Of a stretch of DNA of 64,000 bases, positions 1 to 8,511 are shown piece after piece. The position numbers and the translations under genes were made by a program. The notes beneath the pieces were generated by a model. That model was not told the DNA's origin. It was given only the letters and a program-made list of their open reading frames with translations, and searched no databases. Position 1 is the stretch's first letter, and the number at the start of each line of letters is the position of its first letter. Source of the stretch: Limnohabitans sp. (GTDB lineage: Bacteria > Pseudomonadota > Gammaproteobacteria > Burkholderiales > Burkholderiaceae_C); contig NZ_JAAVVW010000002.1 in NCBI RefSeq assembly GCF_023910625.1, forward strand, positions 1 through 64,000, written 5' to 3'.

Positions 1-189
1 GCCCGCCAGATCGAATCGACGCTCGGTCTCTCAGTCGGGTGGCTCGACATTGAGCGCGTGCACGAGACGGCGCCAACACCGCAAGAGGCCAAATTCCACA
101 AACTCTCTGCCCGCATCTGGTCGCATGGCACAGCCAAGCAAAAAAGGGCGGCTGTAACTGCGCTGATGGAAATCCTCGAATCTGGCTGA
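1..189 (+). CDS. Helix-turn-helix regulator, C-terminal end only
   Basis: Frame 1 is open from the window edge to a TGA at 187-189. It encodes 62 residues beginning ARQIESTLGLSVGWLD, which matches the end of the XRE/Cro DNA-binding domain of many betaproteobacterial regulators, where a similar ARxIExxLGLxxGWxD stretch closes the domain. The remaining 45 residues are polar and helical in character. The start and the recognition helix lie outside the window. It is followed by a defence-type cluster, so it may regulate mobile-element or defence genes, but that is inference from position. Confidence 0.6.
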   Translation, partial: ARQIESTLGLSVGWLDIERVHETAPTPQEAKFHKLSARIWSHGTAKQKRAAVTALMEILESG

Positions 190-739
190 CTTTCGATGCT
201 CTCAGCGATTTTGGATTTGACGGCGTACTTTTGAGAGGTATGAAAATTAACTGTGACTTGGCCTGGATGCTGTCATCGCATCCGATCAGGGAAACTTGCT
301 GCCAGGTATCAGGAATCGCGTGCACCACCGTCGGACTCCAGCCCCGGTTCATCGTCCACACGAATGTGCACGCACCCCAAGTCTTTCCAACCCGCGTGAG
401 ATAGAAAATTGAAAAATTCGGAAGGCAAAATGTCTGCGGGTAGGTGCTGAACGCACGTTCCAGTAAGAGTCGCACCTTCTGGAACTTCTCTACATGGGTC
501 GCGATCATCTCCATCGGTGCGCACGTGTCGATATACGAGATCACTTGTCCAAGGACCTGCGAGCAGAACAAGGCGTCGCCGGTGTAACCCAGTATCTCGG
601 GGTGCTTCTCCGAAGCGAAGATCTTGCGCCCGAGATCCCATCTTCCTTGGTCACCCCATGTGAGCCGACTGTCCGACGCCACGTACACCGCCGTCGCGAC
701 GTTTTGATCGATGGCGACCCACGCAATTAGAGTTGTCAT
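2..739 (-). CDS. Minus-strand reading frame of Ntn-hydrolase-like character, truncated or running off the window
   Basis: Reading the minus strand from ATG at 739 gives a frame with no stop as far as the window edge. The first 165 or so codons (to about 245) look like a genuine soluble protein: MTTLIAWVAIDQNVATAVYV, then SDSRLTWG, GRKIF and a hydrophobic LGYTGDALF segment. The early small/hydrophobic strand followed by SDSR and a GYTGD-type loop recalls proteasome-like N-terminal-nucleophile folds, which is a weak call. Beyond about 245 the frame overlaps the helix-turn-helix gene on the other strand and becomes low in protein character. The likely reading is a gene whose 3' part was cut off by a rearrangement; a long overlapping gene is less likely. 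Other frames at 309-730 are shadows of it. Confidence 0.5.
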   Translation of the reverse strand, partial: MTTLIAWVAIDQNVATAVYVASDSRLTWGDQGRWDLGRKIFASEKHPEILGYTGDALFCSQVLGQVISYIDTCAPMEMIATHVEKFQKVRLLLERAFSTYPQTFCLPNFSIFYLTRVGKTWGACTFVWTMNRGWSPTVVHAIPDTWQQVSLIGCDDSIQAKSQLIFIPLKSTPSNPKSLRASKVSQIRGFPSAQLQPPFFAWLCHATRCGQRVCGIWPLAVLAPSRARAQCRATRLRDRASIRSGG

Positions 740-908
740 TGTTTTGGTTCCGAGCAGTTTCTAAAGTGGTGGATTCATGGATCACTTTAATGGCGCTTGC
801 AAGGGGTCACTTGTGAAGTGAGGTAGTCAGGTGCTAGCTGCGTGCGGCTAGCATGTGGAGCGGGCGCTCACCGCTCTCGATGTCAGACTTTTACCCGCAT
901 AGACTATA

Positions 909-924
909 CTGTACAAATTTACAT
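909..924. promoter_or_regulatory. LexA-like box in front of the DUF5131 gene
   Basis: The sequence has CTGT, eight bases, then ACAT, one base away from the CTGT-N8-ACAG consensus of LexA operators in beta- and gammaproteobacteria. It sits about 30 bp upstream of the ATG at 955, within the region where a promoter would lie. If functional it would place the DUF5131-TcmP genes under SOS control. The one mismatch and the lack of a mapped promoter keep this tentative. Confidence 0.35.
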
Positions 925-954
925 GCTATCGGCCATCACCTGAGAACTCAACTG

Positions 955-1818
955 ATGGGAAAAGACACCCGCATTGAATGGACCCACCACACTTTCAACC
1001 CGTGGTGGGGTTGTGTCCGCGTATCCGATGCCTGTGACCATTGCTACGCTGAAACTTGGGCAAAGCGCCTTGGGGAAGACGTTTGGGGGCCGAAGTCCGA
1101 ACGTCGTTTTTTCGGAGACGTACACTGGAAAGAACCTCTGAAGTGGAACCGTGAAGCAGAGCAAAGCAAAACTCGTCGGCGGGTGTTTTGCGCGTCCATG
1201 GCGGATGTCTTTGAGAACCGAGAGGACTTGATTCCGCATCGGCTTCGCTTGCTAGACCTCATTGCAGCAACACCTCATTTGGACTGGCTGCTATTGACCA
1301 AGCGTATTCACTTGGTGCGCAAGCAGTTGCCCAAGGGCTATGAATTTCCCTCTAACGTTTGGCTTGGCGCAACAGTCGAGAACCAGAGTGCAGCTGACAA
1401 GCGATTGAAGCACTTGCTCCAGTTCAAGACACCTGCCGTCCGGTTCTTGTCGTGCGAGCCACTGTTGGGACCATTGGATCTGAGCCGTTGGCTTCAAATT
1501 GGGGAACTGGGCACTCGTGTGGACTGGGTGATTGCTGGCGGCGAGTCTGGGCCTGGATCACGTCCTATGGACCCAAAATGGCCTAACGATCTGCGCAAAC
1601 AATGCAACAAGACCGGGGTGGCTTTTCACTTCAAACAGTGGGGGCACTGGGCGCCGTTGGAGCAAGCGGCACAAGCCGTGACTGGCCGTACGCCGATCTT
1701 CATCGTCAGGAATGGTGGCTCGGAGGTCAAACTCGCTGCTGTTGGAAAAGGAAAAGCCGGTCGTTCCTTGGGGGGGCGTCATTGGGATCAATTCCCAAAC
1801 ACCGGGAGTGGGGTGTAG
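955..1818 (+). CDS. DUF5131 (phage Gp37/Gp68-type) three-Cys-motif protein
   Basis: The 287-residue product starts MGKDTRIEWTHHTFNPWWGC and carries the family's cluster of three cysteines (C-x6-C-x2-C, in WGCVRVSDACDHCYAE). This is followed by conserved blocks such as VFCASMADVFE, WLLLTKR, VWLGATVENQ, LSCEPLLGP and VIAGGESG. The cysteine arrangement resembles radical-SAM and metal-cluster binding motifs, and the biochemical reaction is not established. ATG 955 is chosen because the recognisable family begins there; the open frame extends upstream to 853. The next gene is a TcmP (three-Cys-motif partner) 30 bp downstream, the known genomic companion of this family. The operon may form a phage- or DNA-related system (inference). 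Confidence 0.85.
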   Translation: MGKDTRIEWTHHTFNPWWGCVRVSDACDHCYAETWAKRLGEDVWGPKSERRFFGDVHWKEPLKWNREAEQSKTRRRVFCASMADVFENREDLIPHRLRLLDLIAATPHLDWLLLTKRIHLVRKQLPKGYEFPSNVWLGATVENQSAADKRLKHLLQFKTPAVRFLSCEPLLGPLDLSRWLQIGELGTRVDWVIAGGESGPGSRPMDPKWPNDLRKQCNKTGVAFHFKQWGHWAPLEQAAQAVTGRTPIFIVRNGGSEVKLAAVGKGKAGRSLGGRHWDQFPNTGSGV

Positions 1819-1848
1819 CGGCGTACGACTTCAGCTCTGCAGAAAGGC

Positions 1849-3135
1849 TTGCTCTTGGCAAAAAGTCACTACAACTGGGAGGACGGACCGGCAGAGATCG
1901 ATCCGCATAGCGTCACTAAGCACGAGGTGTTGGTCGGCTACCTGATACGGTATTTCGAGCAACGAACCCTCAATGCGCGAGGGCGGGAGCGTCTTCGAAT
2001 CACGCTCGTTGACGGATTCTGCGGGGGGGGGCTCTACATACTCAAAGGGCAGGCCAAGGAGATACTTGGCTCTCCGCTGCGCATGCTCAACGCAGTCGAA
2101 GAGGCCCGAACGCTCATCAATGCCAAGAGGACAAAGCCCATCGAGCTGGATGTCCAATATGTCTTCATTGACAAGGACCGTCGAGCGTTGTCCCATTTGA
2201 AGATGGTCCTGCAGAAACGGGGCTTTGGTCACCAGATCGGCAATACAATACACGTCATTCATGAAGACTTTGTTTCAGCTTCGCCTGCTGTTTTCAAGCT
2301 GATTCAGGCCCATACGCCGAGAGCACGCACAGCGATCTATTTTCTGGATCAGTATGGATACAGCGAAGTACCAGCGCCGCTGATTCAGCAGATATTCGCG
2401 AACTCACCGGGCAGCGAGGTAGTGTTGACATTTCATGTTGCTGCATTTGCCACCTACACCAATGACCAATTCACGGACCAGGTCTCCGAGAAACTAGCGG
2501 TAGATATTCGTGCAGCCTTGGGTGGCAGGACCGTCGAGCAGATCAAGGAAGAGGATGCCGCCGATTGGCGCCGCTTCATACAGGCCGCGTTGTATCAAGC
2601 GTTGGTGAAGGGATGTGGTGCCGAGTACTTCACGCCTTTTTTCATTCGTGGTGAGGGCAGCGGTCAAGGCGAATACTGGTTGGTTCATCTTTCTCAACAT
2701 CCCCGTGCACAGGACGTGATGAAGCAGGTGCACTGGCAGCATCAGAACCATTCCATCCACTACGGTGGGGCAGGACTCGACATGCTGGCCTCGCACATGA
2801 TGGGTTTTCGGCAGGAGTTCACCGGGGGATTCCAGTTCGACGATGTGGCTCTATGCCAATCAGTCGAGGTGTTGCCGCAGCAACTGGCGGAGCACATTTT
2901 CGAGCGGCGCCAACCCTTGCAGATCGGCGAGTTGTATGCCTCCACCTGCAACACGTCCCCAGGCACTTCCATCATGTACAAGCAGGCCTTGGAGCGGCTG
3001 TCGGGAGATCAGGACATCATTGTTCGATCCGAGGAGGGCGTGACCCGGAAGCAGGCGAAATACATGCGTGATACGGACTGGGTTGAACGCAGCCCCCAAG
3101 TGGCCCTGTTTAGCTTGCCGCGGGGAGCAGATTGA
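1849..3135 (+). CDS. tcmP: Three-Cys-motif partner protein TcmP, long form
   Basis: This 428-residue protein belongs to the TcmP family by its opening (SHYNWEDGPAEIDPHS, then KHEVLVGYLIRYF), the glycine-rich block LVDGFCGGG and GSPLRML. The motifs YVFIDKD and YFLDQYGYSEVP follow; in this family they resemble a Rossmann methyltransferase-like core. Its role is predicted only as partner of DUF5131 three-Cys proteins. The only start codons after the upstream stop are TTG at 1849 or 1855, so it is read from TTG with AAAGG just before it. Its stop overlaps the start of a second, divergent TcmP (TGATG), indicating translational coupling. Having two TcmP paralogues side by side is unusual. Confidence 0.75.
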   Translation: MLLAKSHYNWEDGPAEIDPHSVTKHEVLVGYLIRYFEQRTLNARGRERLRITLVDGFCGGGLYILKGQAKEILGSPLRMLNAVEEARTLINAKRTKPIELDVQYVFIDKDRRALSHLKMVLQKRGFGHQIGNTIHVIHEDFVSASPAVFKLIQAHTPRARTAIYFLDQYGYSEVPAPLIQQIFANSPGSEVVLTFHVAAFATYTNDQFTDQVSEKLAVDIRAALGGRTVEQIKEEDAADWRRFIQAALYQALVKGCGAEYFTPFFIRGEGSGQGEYWLVHLSQHPRAQDVMKQVHWQHQNHSIHYGGAGLDMLASHMMGFRQEFTGGFQFDDVALCQSVEVLPQQLAEHIFERRQPLQIGELYASTCNTSPGTSIMYKQALERLSGDQDIIVRSEEGVTRKQAKYMRDTDWVERSPQVALFSLPRGAD

Positions 3136-3980
3136 TGATTTTTCGTCTCGTCAAAGATGCAGATCCCCTGCCGCATTTGCCCATAGAGCATGGTCGGAAC
3201 GGTGAAGGCGTGGGTTCGTGGGTCCCCGACATGAAGCACACGTTCCTGGCCAAGTACGTGGAGGGTACGCGTCGGGCTAGGGCGAAATTTAAGCAGCGCG
3301 TGTACGTTGACCTGTTCAGTGGTCCAGGTCGCATTCAGGTCAAGGGCGAGGCGACAACTCGTCCAGGTGGCGCCCAAGTGGCCTGGGTACATTCACTGCG
3401 GGACGACGTGGCGTTTACATCGTGTTTTGTTGGTGATCTGGATGTCGAACGAGCATCCGCCTCTGCGCAACGGCTGAGGGCCATGGGCGCACCTGCAATA
3501 GCGTTTCCCGGTGCTGCTGAATCAACGGTCGACCAGGTGATTGGAAGAGTCCCCAGAGGCGCGCTGTGTCTCGCCTATCTTGATCCATACAACCTGCAGT
3601 ACCTTTCGTTCAGCGTGATCGAAAAGCTGGCAAGGCTGAGTTTTGTTGATTTCGCCGTGCACTTCAGCACGATGGATTTGAGACGCAATGTGCTGATGGA
3701 GTACAACCCAGAGAGGGCGCGATTCGACGCAGCGGCACCAGGTTGGCGCGATCACATCGACCCCCTGGCTTTTGTACGCGGCGATGCCGACGAGGCCTTC
3801 TTTGACTACTGGTGCGGGCTGGTACGGGGTCTTGGATTCTCGATCAGTCATCGAATGCCACTCGTTCGGGACGATGGAAATCGTCCGCTGTACCACTTGG
3901 TGTTTTTCAGCCGACATGAGCTCCCGAACAGGATATGGGGGGATGTGGCACAGGGACCAAACCGGGAGTTCGATTTCTAG
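3135..3980 (+). CDS. Second TcmP-type protein, short form
   Basis: The product of 281 residues begins MIFRLVKDADPLPHLPIEHG and contains YVDLFSGPGRIQ, a second acidic strand FVGDLD and YLDPYNLQYLSF. These correspond in order to the DGFCGGG, FIDKD and LDQYG blocks of the preceding gene and to the TcmP family pattern. ATG 3135 overlaps the upstream TGA by one base. The protein lacks the roughly 140-residue C-terminal extension of the first TcmP. The two could act as a heterodimer around the DUF5131 protein (inference). No function is established; a methyltransferase-like fold is the best structural guess. Confidence 0.7.
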   Translation: MIFRLVKDADPLPHLPIEHGRNGEGVGSWVPDMKHTFLAKYVEGTRRARAKFKQRVYVDLFSGPGRIQVKGEATTRPGGAQVAWVHSLRDDVAFTSCFVGDLDVERASASAQRLRAMGAPAIAFPGAAESTVDQVIGRVPRGALCLAYLDPYNLQYLSFSVIEKLARLSFVDFAVHFSTMDLRRNVLMEYNPERARFDAAAPGWRDHIDPLAFVRGDADEAFFDYWCGLVRGLGFSISHRMPLVRDDGNRPLYHLVFFSRHELPNRIWGDVAQGPNREFDF

Positions 3981-4272
3981 CCTCAGGAATTATCCTGCCG
4001 CCCCAGCTAAGCGACCGGTCGAGGGGTCGTGCGGTCGTTCAAGATCCAGCCGTTGTGAACGGCCGGTTGAGGTCTCCAGACAAGACTCAGTCTGCGTATT
4101 CGGGTGTCCGCAACCAGCCTAAAGCAGGCGGTTAAGATTGAGCTCGTCTTGAAGTCTTCGCTTTAAAAATTCATGGCAACGTGAGGGCATCAATTATGTT
4201 GCCGAATTTCGCAAAGGCGCATGGTGGTTTTAAGACACGCCATGCTTCGCAATTTTTCCATTTCATTAGACG

Positions 4273-5334
4273 ATGACCATCAATCTAAACAAGCCGGATC
4301 GTTGGAAAGCCGACATTAAAGCGTCAGTCGATCTTTACAACACATGGTTTATGACTTTCGCTCCGCAGACCTTCAGGGACGAACGCAGCCGTTCGTCAAA
4401 GCAGGTAGAAAATGCGTTAAAGAGCACCGATAACCTGCGTAACATTACCCCGGCGCTGCTAAAAGAGCACCCGGAGGTTTTGCCTATGCTGCGAATGGCA
4501 ACCTGCCCACCAATTGCGCGTGATCGACTGATCGGGCTAGCCGGGGTGTCCAAGAACCTTGTGAAGTGTATGGAGGACAAGGAAAAGCCTGCTGTACCTC
4601 CAAAAATGCCCATTAAGCGACTCAATGAGGAGCTGGGCCGCATCGGTGACATCATTGCTCGGTTGGCTGATAAGGACATCTTTGTGTGGTTGGAGTCAGG
4701 CAATGTCCCGCAGGAATCTGACCTTCATCGTGCTGCCACCATCGTGGCAGATCGTCTCTGCGGTGCGCAATCCGACCCGATCGTGCGAAACGAGCAGGAA
4801 CGCCGCCAGCTGAGTGAAATTTCCAAGTGGCTTATTGCCCGTGACTATCAGGAAGTCAAATCTACAGCTTTTGACGCAATGAAACCTGGTACCTTTGCGT
4901 TCAGGGTCAACGTACCCGTGGCTTTGGCCATAGAGGAAACAGACACCCTAGAAGCGGACGACGAGGAAGCGGAAGAAGATCGCCTCGATGCCAATGGTGC
5001 GCCCCTGATATCCAACCCAGAGGAATTGGTCGAGGTCGTCACCGTTAACATTGCAGTGGATGTGGTCATCATGCCTCGCAACGCCAAGGTGGGAGATTTC
5101 CCGTTGTTGATTGAAGCCAAATCCGCAGGCGATTTCACCAACGTGAACAAGCGCAGGAAAGAAGAAGCTCAGAAAATCCGTCAATTGAAGCGTCATTACC
5201 ATGACCATAAGGTCCGGTTTGGTCTCTTCCTCTGTGGTTATTTTGATAGCGGTTACTTGGGTTATGCTGCAGCGGACGGCATCGATTGGGTCTGGGAGCA
5301 CCGGATCGACGACCTAGCTGGCTACGATCTCTGA
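4273..5334 (+). CDS. XamI-family type II restriction endonuclease
   Basis: The 353-residue protein matches the XamI endonuclease family as I know it. It has the N-terminal NLNKPDRWKADIKASVDLYN and TWFMTFAPQTFRDER blocks, the ITPALLKEHPEVLPMLRMAT stretch, and PPIARDRLIGLAGVSK. The C-terminal part has a nuclease-like D...EAK arrangement (VDVVIMPRN, then LIEAKSAGD, near residues 257-280). XamI recognises GTCGAC, so cleavage of that site is the expected activity. A low-complexity acidic stretch (EADDEEAEEDRLD, about residue 220) separates the two halves. The methyltransferase begins 15 bp downstream, so endonuclease and protection are co-transcribed. About 290 bp upstream of it hold no recognisable gene. 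Confidence 0.85.
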   Translation: MTINLNKPDRWKADIKASVDLYNTWFMTFAPQTFRDERSRSSKQVENALKSTDNLRNITPALLKEHPEVLPMLRMATCPPIARDRLIGLAGVSKNLVKCMEDKEKPAVPPKMPIKRLNEELGRIGDIIARLADKDIFVWLESGNVPQESDLHRAATIVADRLCGAQSDPIVRNEQERRQLSEISKWLIARDYQEVKSTAFDAMKPGTFAFRVNVPVALAIEETDTLEADDEEAEEDRLDANGAPLISNPEELVEVVTVNIAVDVVIMPRNAKVGDFPLLIEAKSAGDFTNVNKRRKEEAQKIRQLKRHYHDHKVRFGLFLCGYFDSGYLGYAAADGIDWVWEHRIDDLAGYDL

Positions 5335-5348
5335 CGGGCATTTACCTC

Positions 5349-6944
5349 ATGAACAGTTTAGCGACGGGCGAAGTCCAGTCTTTGACTATCTTGGATGATC
5401 TCGTCCCACAGTCTCCTGCCTCTTTGGAGGACCAACGCCTGTTGGTCCAAAAGTCATTGGACTCGCAGAAAACCGGATTGCAACGTAACCAGATGGGCCA
5501 GTTCGCCACACCGACGGCCCTGGCTCGCGAGATTTTGTCGTATGGATTGACATTGCTTCCGCCTGGCGATGCTGTCCGTTTCCTTGACCCGGCGCTAGGC
5601 ACTGGATCGTTCTACTCGGCATTACTCAACACAGTAGGCGACCGCCAGGTGGACGTTGCTCAAGGGTACGAGATCGACCCTCACTATGGGCTGCCTGCTC
5701 AAGCTTTGTGGCGCGATCATGACCTGAGAATTGATATTGCAGATTTCACATCGATCAAGCCGTCTATAGACGGCTTCAATTTACTGATATGCAATCCACC
5801 ATACGTGCGGCACCAACACATGGACGCCCTCACGAAGAAATATTTGCTGGCGTCTAGTAAGAAGGCCGCCGGCGTAAAACTTTCCGGATTGGCTGGGCTT
5901 TATGTACATTTCATGGCAATGTCGCATCCTTGGATGCGGGATGGCGGCATTGCAGGCTGGTTGATCCCTAGTGAGTTCATGGATGTGAATTACGGTCGTG
6001 AACTGAAACGCTATCTCTTGTCCGAGGTAACGTTGCTGCGCATCCACCGTTTCGATCCAAATGATGCACAGTTCGACGATGCCCTGGTCTCTTCCGCTGT
6101 CGTTTGGTTCAGGAAGCAGCGCCCACAATTGAATCATCATGTGAATTTCACCTATGGGGGTACTCTCGCCGCACCTGTTCTAGCGAGAGATGTGGCGGTG
6201 GCCGACCTAGCCGATGAGACCAAGTGGACACGATTTCCGCGTCAGTCCGTTCGCTTAGCCACAGTTGGTCCCGTTTTGTCCGACCTCTTTGATATCAAGC
6301 GTGGCCTCGCTACTGGCGATAATGGATTTTTCATACTTGATCGGCAACGAATTGAAGAACTCGGTTTGCCGATGAATCAGTTTCGCCCAATTTTGCCCAG
6401 TCCACGCCACTTGCAGAACGATGAGATAGTTGCGGACGAGCATGGCGTGCCGCTTATCGATCGCCCATTGTTTCTGCTTGATTGCCGGTTGTCGCCAGAG
6501 GATATTCAGACTCAATTTCCTGCTTTGTGGGCTTATCTGCAAAGCGGCCTGGAAACTGTAGCAAAAGCTTACCTGTGCAGCAATCGTCGTAATGGCTGGT
6601 ATCGCCAGGAAGACCGTCAGCCAGCTCCGTTTTTGTGTAGTTACATGGGACGAAGCGACGGTAAATCAGGTAAGCCATTTCGATTCTTGCTTAACCGCTC
6701 GCAAGCGACGGCAGCCAACACGTACTTAATGCTTTACCCAAAACCGCAAGTGGCTTCAGTATTGCGGCAAAGACCAGAAGTTGCCCATCGGGTCTGGGAA
6801 TGCTTGAATGCCATCCAAACTAATCACATGCTGGATGAGGGTCGGGTTTATGGCGGCGGGCTGCATAAGATGGAGCCAAAAGAGTTGGCCAGGGTATCTG
6901 CGCAAGCCATCCAAGATGTGCTTGGACTGACCAATAACGAGTAG
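5349..6944 (+). CDS. XamI-type adenine-specific DNA methyltransferase
   Basis: This is a 531-residue amino-methyltransferase. Motif I is FLDPALGTGSFY (about residue 80) and the catalytic motif IV is NPPYVRHQ (about residue 150), as in Eco57I-like gamma-class enzymes that methylate N6 of adenine. The block QMGQFATPTALAREI near residue 50 is the usual start of the catalytic region. The target-recognition part fills the C-terminal half. ATG 5349 is chosen over the longer open frame from 5286, which would overlap the endonuclease. Several GTCGAC sites occur in the window (for example near 3530, 17053 and 18655), so the element needs this protection if the endonuclease has XamI specificity. Confidence 0.87.
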   Translation: MNSLATGEVQSLTILDDLVPQSPASLEDQRLLVQKSLDSQKTGLQRNQMGQFATPTALAREILSYGLTLLPPGDAVRFLDPALGTGSFYSALLNTVGDRQVDVAQGYEIDPHYGLPAQALWRDHDLRIDIADFTSIKPSIDGFNLLICNPPYVRHQHMDALTKKYLLASSKKAAGVKLSGLAGLYVHFMAMSHPWMRDGGIAGWLIPSEFMDVNYGRELKRYLLSEVTLLRIHRFDPNDAQFDDALVSSAVVWFRKQRPQLNHHVNFTYGGTLAAPVLARDVAVADLADETKWTRFPRQSVRLATVGPVLSDLFDIKRGLATGDNGFFILDRQRIEELGLPMNQFRPILPSPRHLQNDEIVADEHGVPLIDRPLFLLDCRLSPEDIQTQFPALWAYLQSGLETVAKAYLCSNRRNGWYRQEDRQPAPFLCSYMGRSDGKSGKPFRFLLNRSQATAANTYLMLYPKPQVASVLRQRPEVAHRVWECLNAIQTNHMLDEGRVYGGGLHKMEPKELARVSAQAIQDVLGLTNNE

Positions 6945-7212
6945 CTGTAACCCAAGCCGCATCGTTCTACCCGTACCTTTATAGTGCAGGCCTACTTGCT
7001 TGCACCATGGTTGAGAACCTTGGCACCTTTAGAAATTAAGGAGCTTCGTTGAATTCACTGTGATTATTCAAGCCATAGCCAAGTTCAGCTTGCCAGTTCG
7101 AAGGCAGGATGCCCAATGACTGATCTCAGCCCCGTTTACACAAAATGCCGTACACCCTCCGCAAAGATGGTCCTTGGCAAAGTTTCTAATCGAGTTCACC
7201 ACGCCCGCGCCC

Positions 7213-7521
7213 TCACCCACCCAGCTTGGCGCCTGCCCAGGTCCAGGGTTGGTAATACACGCCCATGTAACGTGAGTCGGCGTTGTCGCTGTTGCGAAAC
7301 AGCCCAGCCGTTGCCGACCACGTGTTGTCGATACGGTACTCAAAGCCCAGCCCTGGGTTGGCGTTGCGCAGGCCTTTGTCGCTGTCAAAGTGCGCCGAGT
7401 AAAACCCGGCGTTGACCCAAAACCGCTCAGCCTCAACTCCCGATGCCGCTGCAATCGTGGGCACGGCGGTCTAAAGCACGACCGCTCTGACGGCCAAAGC
7501 CCCGCACAGCGCAACTCGCAT
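7213..7521 (-). pseudogene. Broken outer-membrane-type protein gene (in-frame TAG)
   Basis: From ATG 7521 the frame reads a short hydrophobic leader (MRVALCGALAVRAVVL), meets TAG at 7471-7473, and then continues in the same frame with TAVPTIAAASG and FWVNAGFYSAHFD. Blocks NPGLGFEYR, NSDNADSRYMGVYY and QPWTWAG follow. The alternating aromatic/polar pattern is typical of a small beta-barrel, and the leader fits a signal peptide. The frame ends early at 7213, while a neighbouring frame continues with GEGAGVVNS, suggesting an additional frameshift. The gene is therefore inactive by at least one nonsense change. The 270 bp between it and the methyltransferase contain nothing recognised. Confidence 0.6.
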
Positions 7522-8421
7522 TCAGCGCACTCCAATCGACGCCAGCATTCTGATCGCACCCAGCTGGTGTCTTCCCGCTTGCCAGCCAAAAATGATTCCC
7601 TGGGTGTTTTGACGCACCGTCTTAACAAGTCGTGGCGACATTTTCTTTGTACGCATTCGAATCGCAATGTCATCAGGCTTAACATCGCAACGCGCACTGA
7701 CCATCGCTGTACACAAAAGTGGAGCGTACCCACGCAAGTCAAGCTTCGCAATCGCTTCCGCGTTGAGTCCGCCCTCGTGCAACACTTGCCTGAGGATCTC
7801 GGGCAAGACGACGAAACTGAGCTCGTCGTTGAGTTCCATGCTCGTCAGCTCGCCGCTTTCTTTGAGCCAGGATATGTACTGGTAGTACGCCTCGGTCTCA
7901 TCCTGCGTGAGCTTCAGATCCGGCTCAAGCCGTGGTTGTCCCTGCGTCAGAACTTCTTTCAACTTGCGTTCGCACTCAAGGAAATACTTCCGCGCCACAC
8001 GACCGGCGTCTGAGCGCTCAAGCATCGCGAGTTCTTTGGCCATGTCCAGGCTCAGCCAGAAATCCTGACTTTTTCGATCACCACCATGGGCTTCAACTTG
8101 ATTCCCCCAAACGGGGGAATCAAGTTGGGTTTTCGCCCGTTCGGGGGAATCAAGTTCACCAACCCCCATCTCCCAAAAGTCCGCACCTGCTTCAAAACCA
8201 TACCGCGTGATGCGGCTTTTGAGCCAACTCGAAAAATCTCGCCCGACACCCAGCGCCTGGTGCACCGCTTTCGCAGACACAACGAGCCCGCGATCACCGT
8301 GCTGCACCACCGTCATCACGTGGCCGTCTTCCGCTGTACCAGTTCCAGCCGTCCCAGCTCCCCGGGCGGCACCAGCACCGCCAGCACCCGTCACTTTTGC
8401 CTTCGATCTTGAATTTGCCAT
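7522..8421 (-). CDS. AntA/AntB-type antirepressor
   Basis: The 299-residue product has the AntA/AntB domain at about residues 40-90 (LVVSAKAVHQALGVGRDFSS, then WLKSRITRYGFEAGADFW). A second conserved block (DFWLSLDMAKELAML, then AGRVARKYFLECE) follows near residue 125. Phage antirepressors of this class antagonise repressor proteins. Between the two blocks an insertion of about 25 residues is encoded by inverted repeats (separate entry). The N-terminus has a Gly/Ala/Thr-rich linker. ATG 8421 is used; the longer frame would run into the upstream intergenic region with its palindrome at 8512. It is adjacent to the broken gene at 7213-7521, with the frame ending at 7522. Confidence 0.78.
   Translation of the reverse strand: MANSRSKAKVTGAGGAGAARGAGTAGTGTAEDGHVMTVVQHGDRGLVVSAKAVHQALGVGRDFSSWLKSRITRYGFEAGADFWEMGVGELDSPERAKTQLDSPVWGNQVEAHGGDRKSQDFWLSLDMAKELAMLERSDAGRVARKYFLECERKLKEVLTQGQPRLEPDLKLTQDETEAYYQYISWLKESGELTSMELNDELSFVVLPEILRQVLHEGGLNAEAIAKLDLRGYAPLLCTAMVSARCDVKPDDIAIRMRTKKMSPRLVKTVRQNTQGIIFGWQAGRHQLGAIRMLASIGVR
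8095..8156. repeat. Palindromic repeat cluster inside the antirepressor gene
   Basis: Positions 8095-8126 form a perfect inverted repeat: AACTTGATTCCCCC, a four-base AAAC loop, and GGGGGAATCAAGTT. The right arm GGGGGAATCAAGTT recurs at 8143-8156. The repeats lie in frame and encode the insert containing LDSPERAKTQLDSPVWGN between the two conserved antirepressor blocks. A 14-bp perfect stem inside a coding sequence suggests insertion of a small mobile palindrome that keeps the frame open. Confidence 0.85.
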
Positions 8422-8511
8422 GTCAATCACCAAAAAAATAGTAGGACTGACACATTCACACAGCAAATCGACCGCTCCAGCTCAAATAACACGCCTTTCG
8501 TCACCTCTCTC

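Noticed and set aside
7068-7751. Long minus-strand frame over the antirepressor C-terminus and pseudogene
   Set aside because: Arg/Cys-rich composition of a shadow frame; the antirepressor and the broken outer-membrane-type gene explain the region in better frames.
8101-8156. CRISPR-like short repeats
   Set aside because: Only three arms, no regular spacers and inside a coding frame; they are palindromic insertions.
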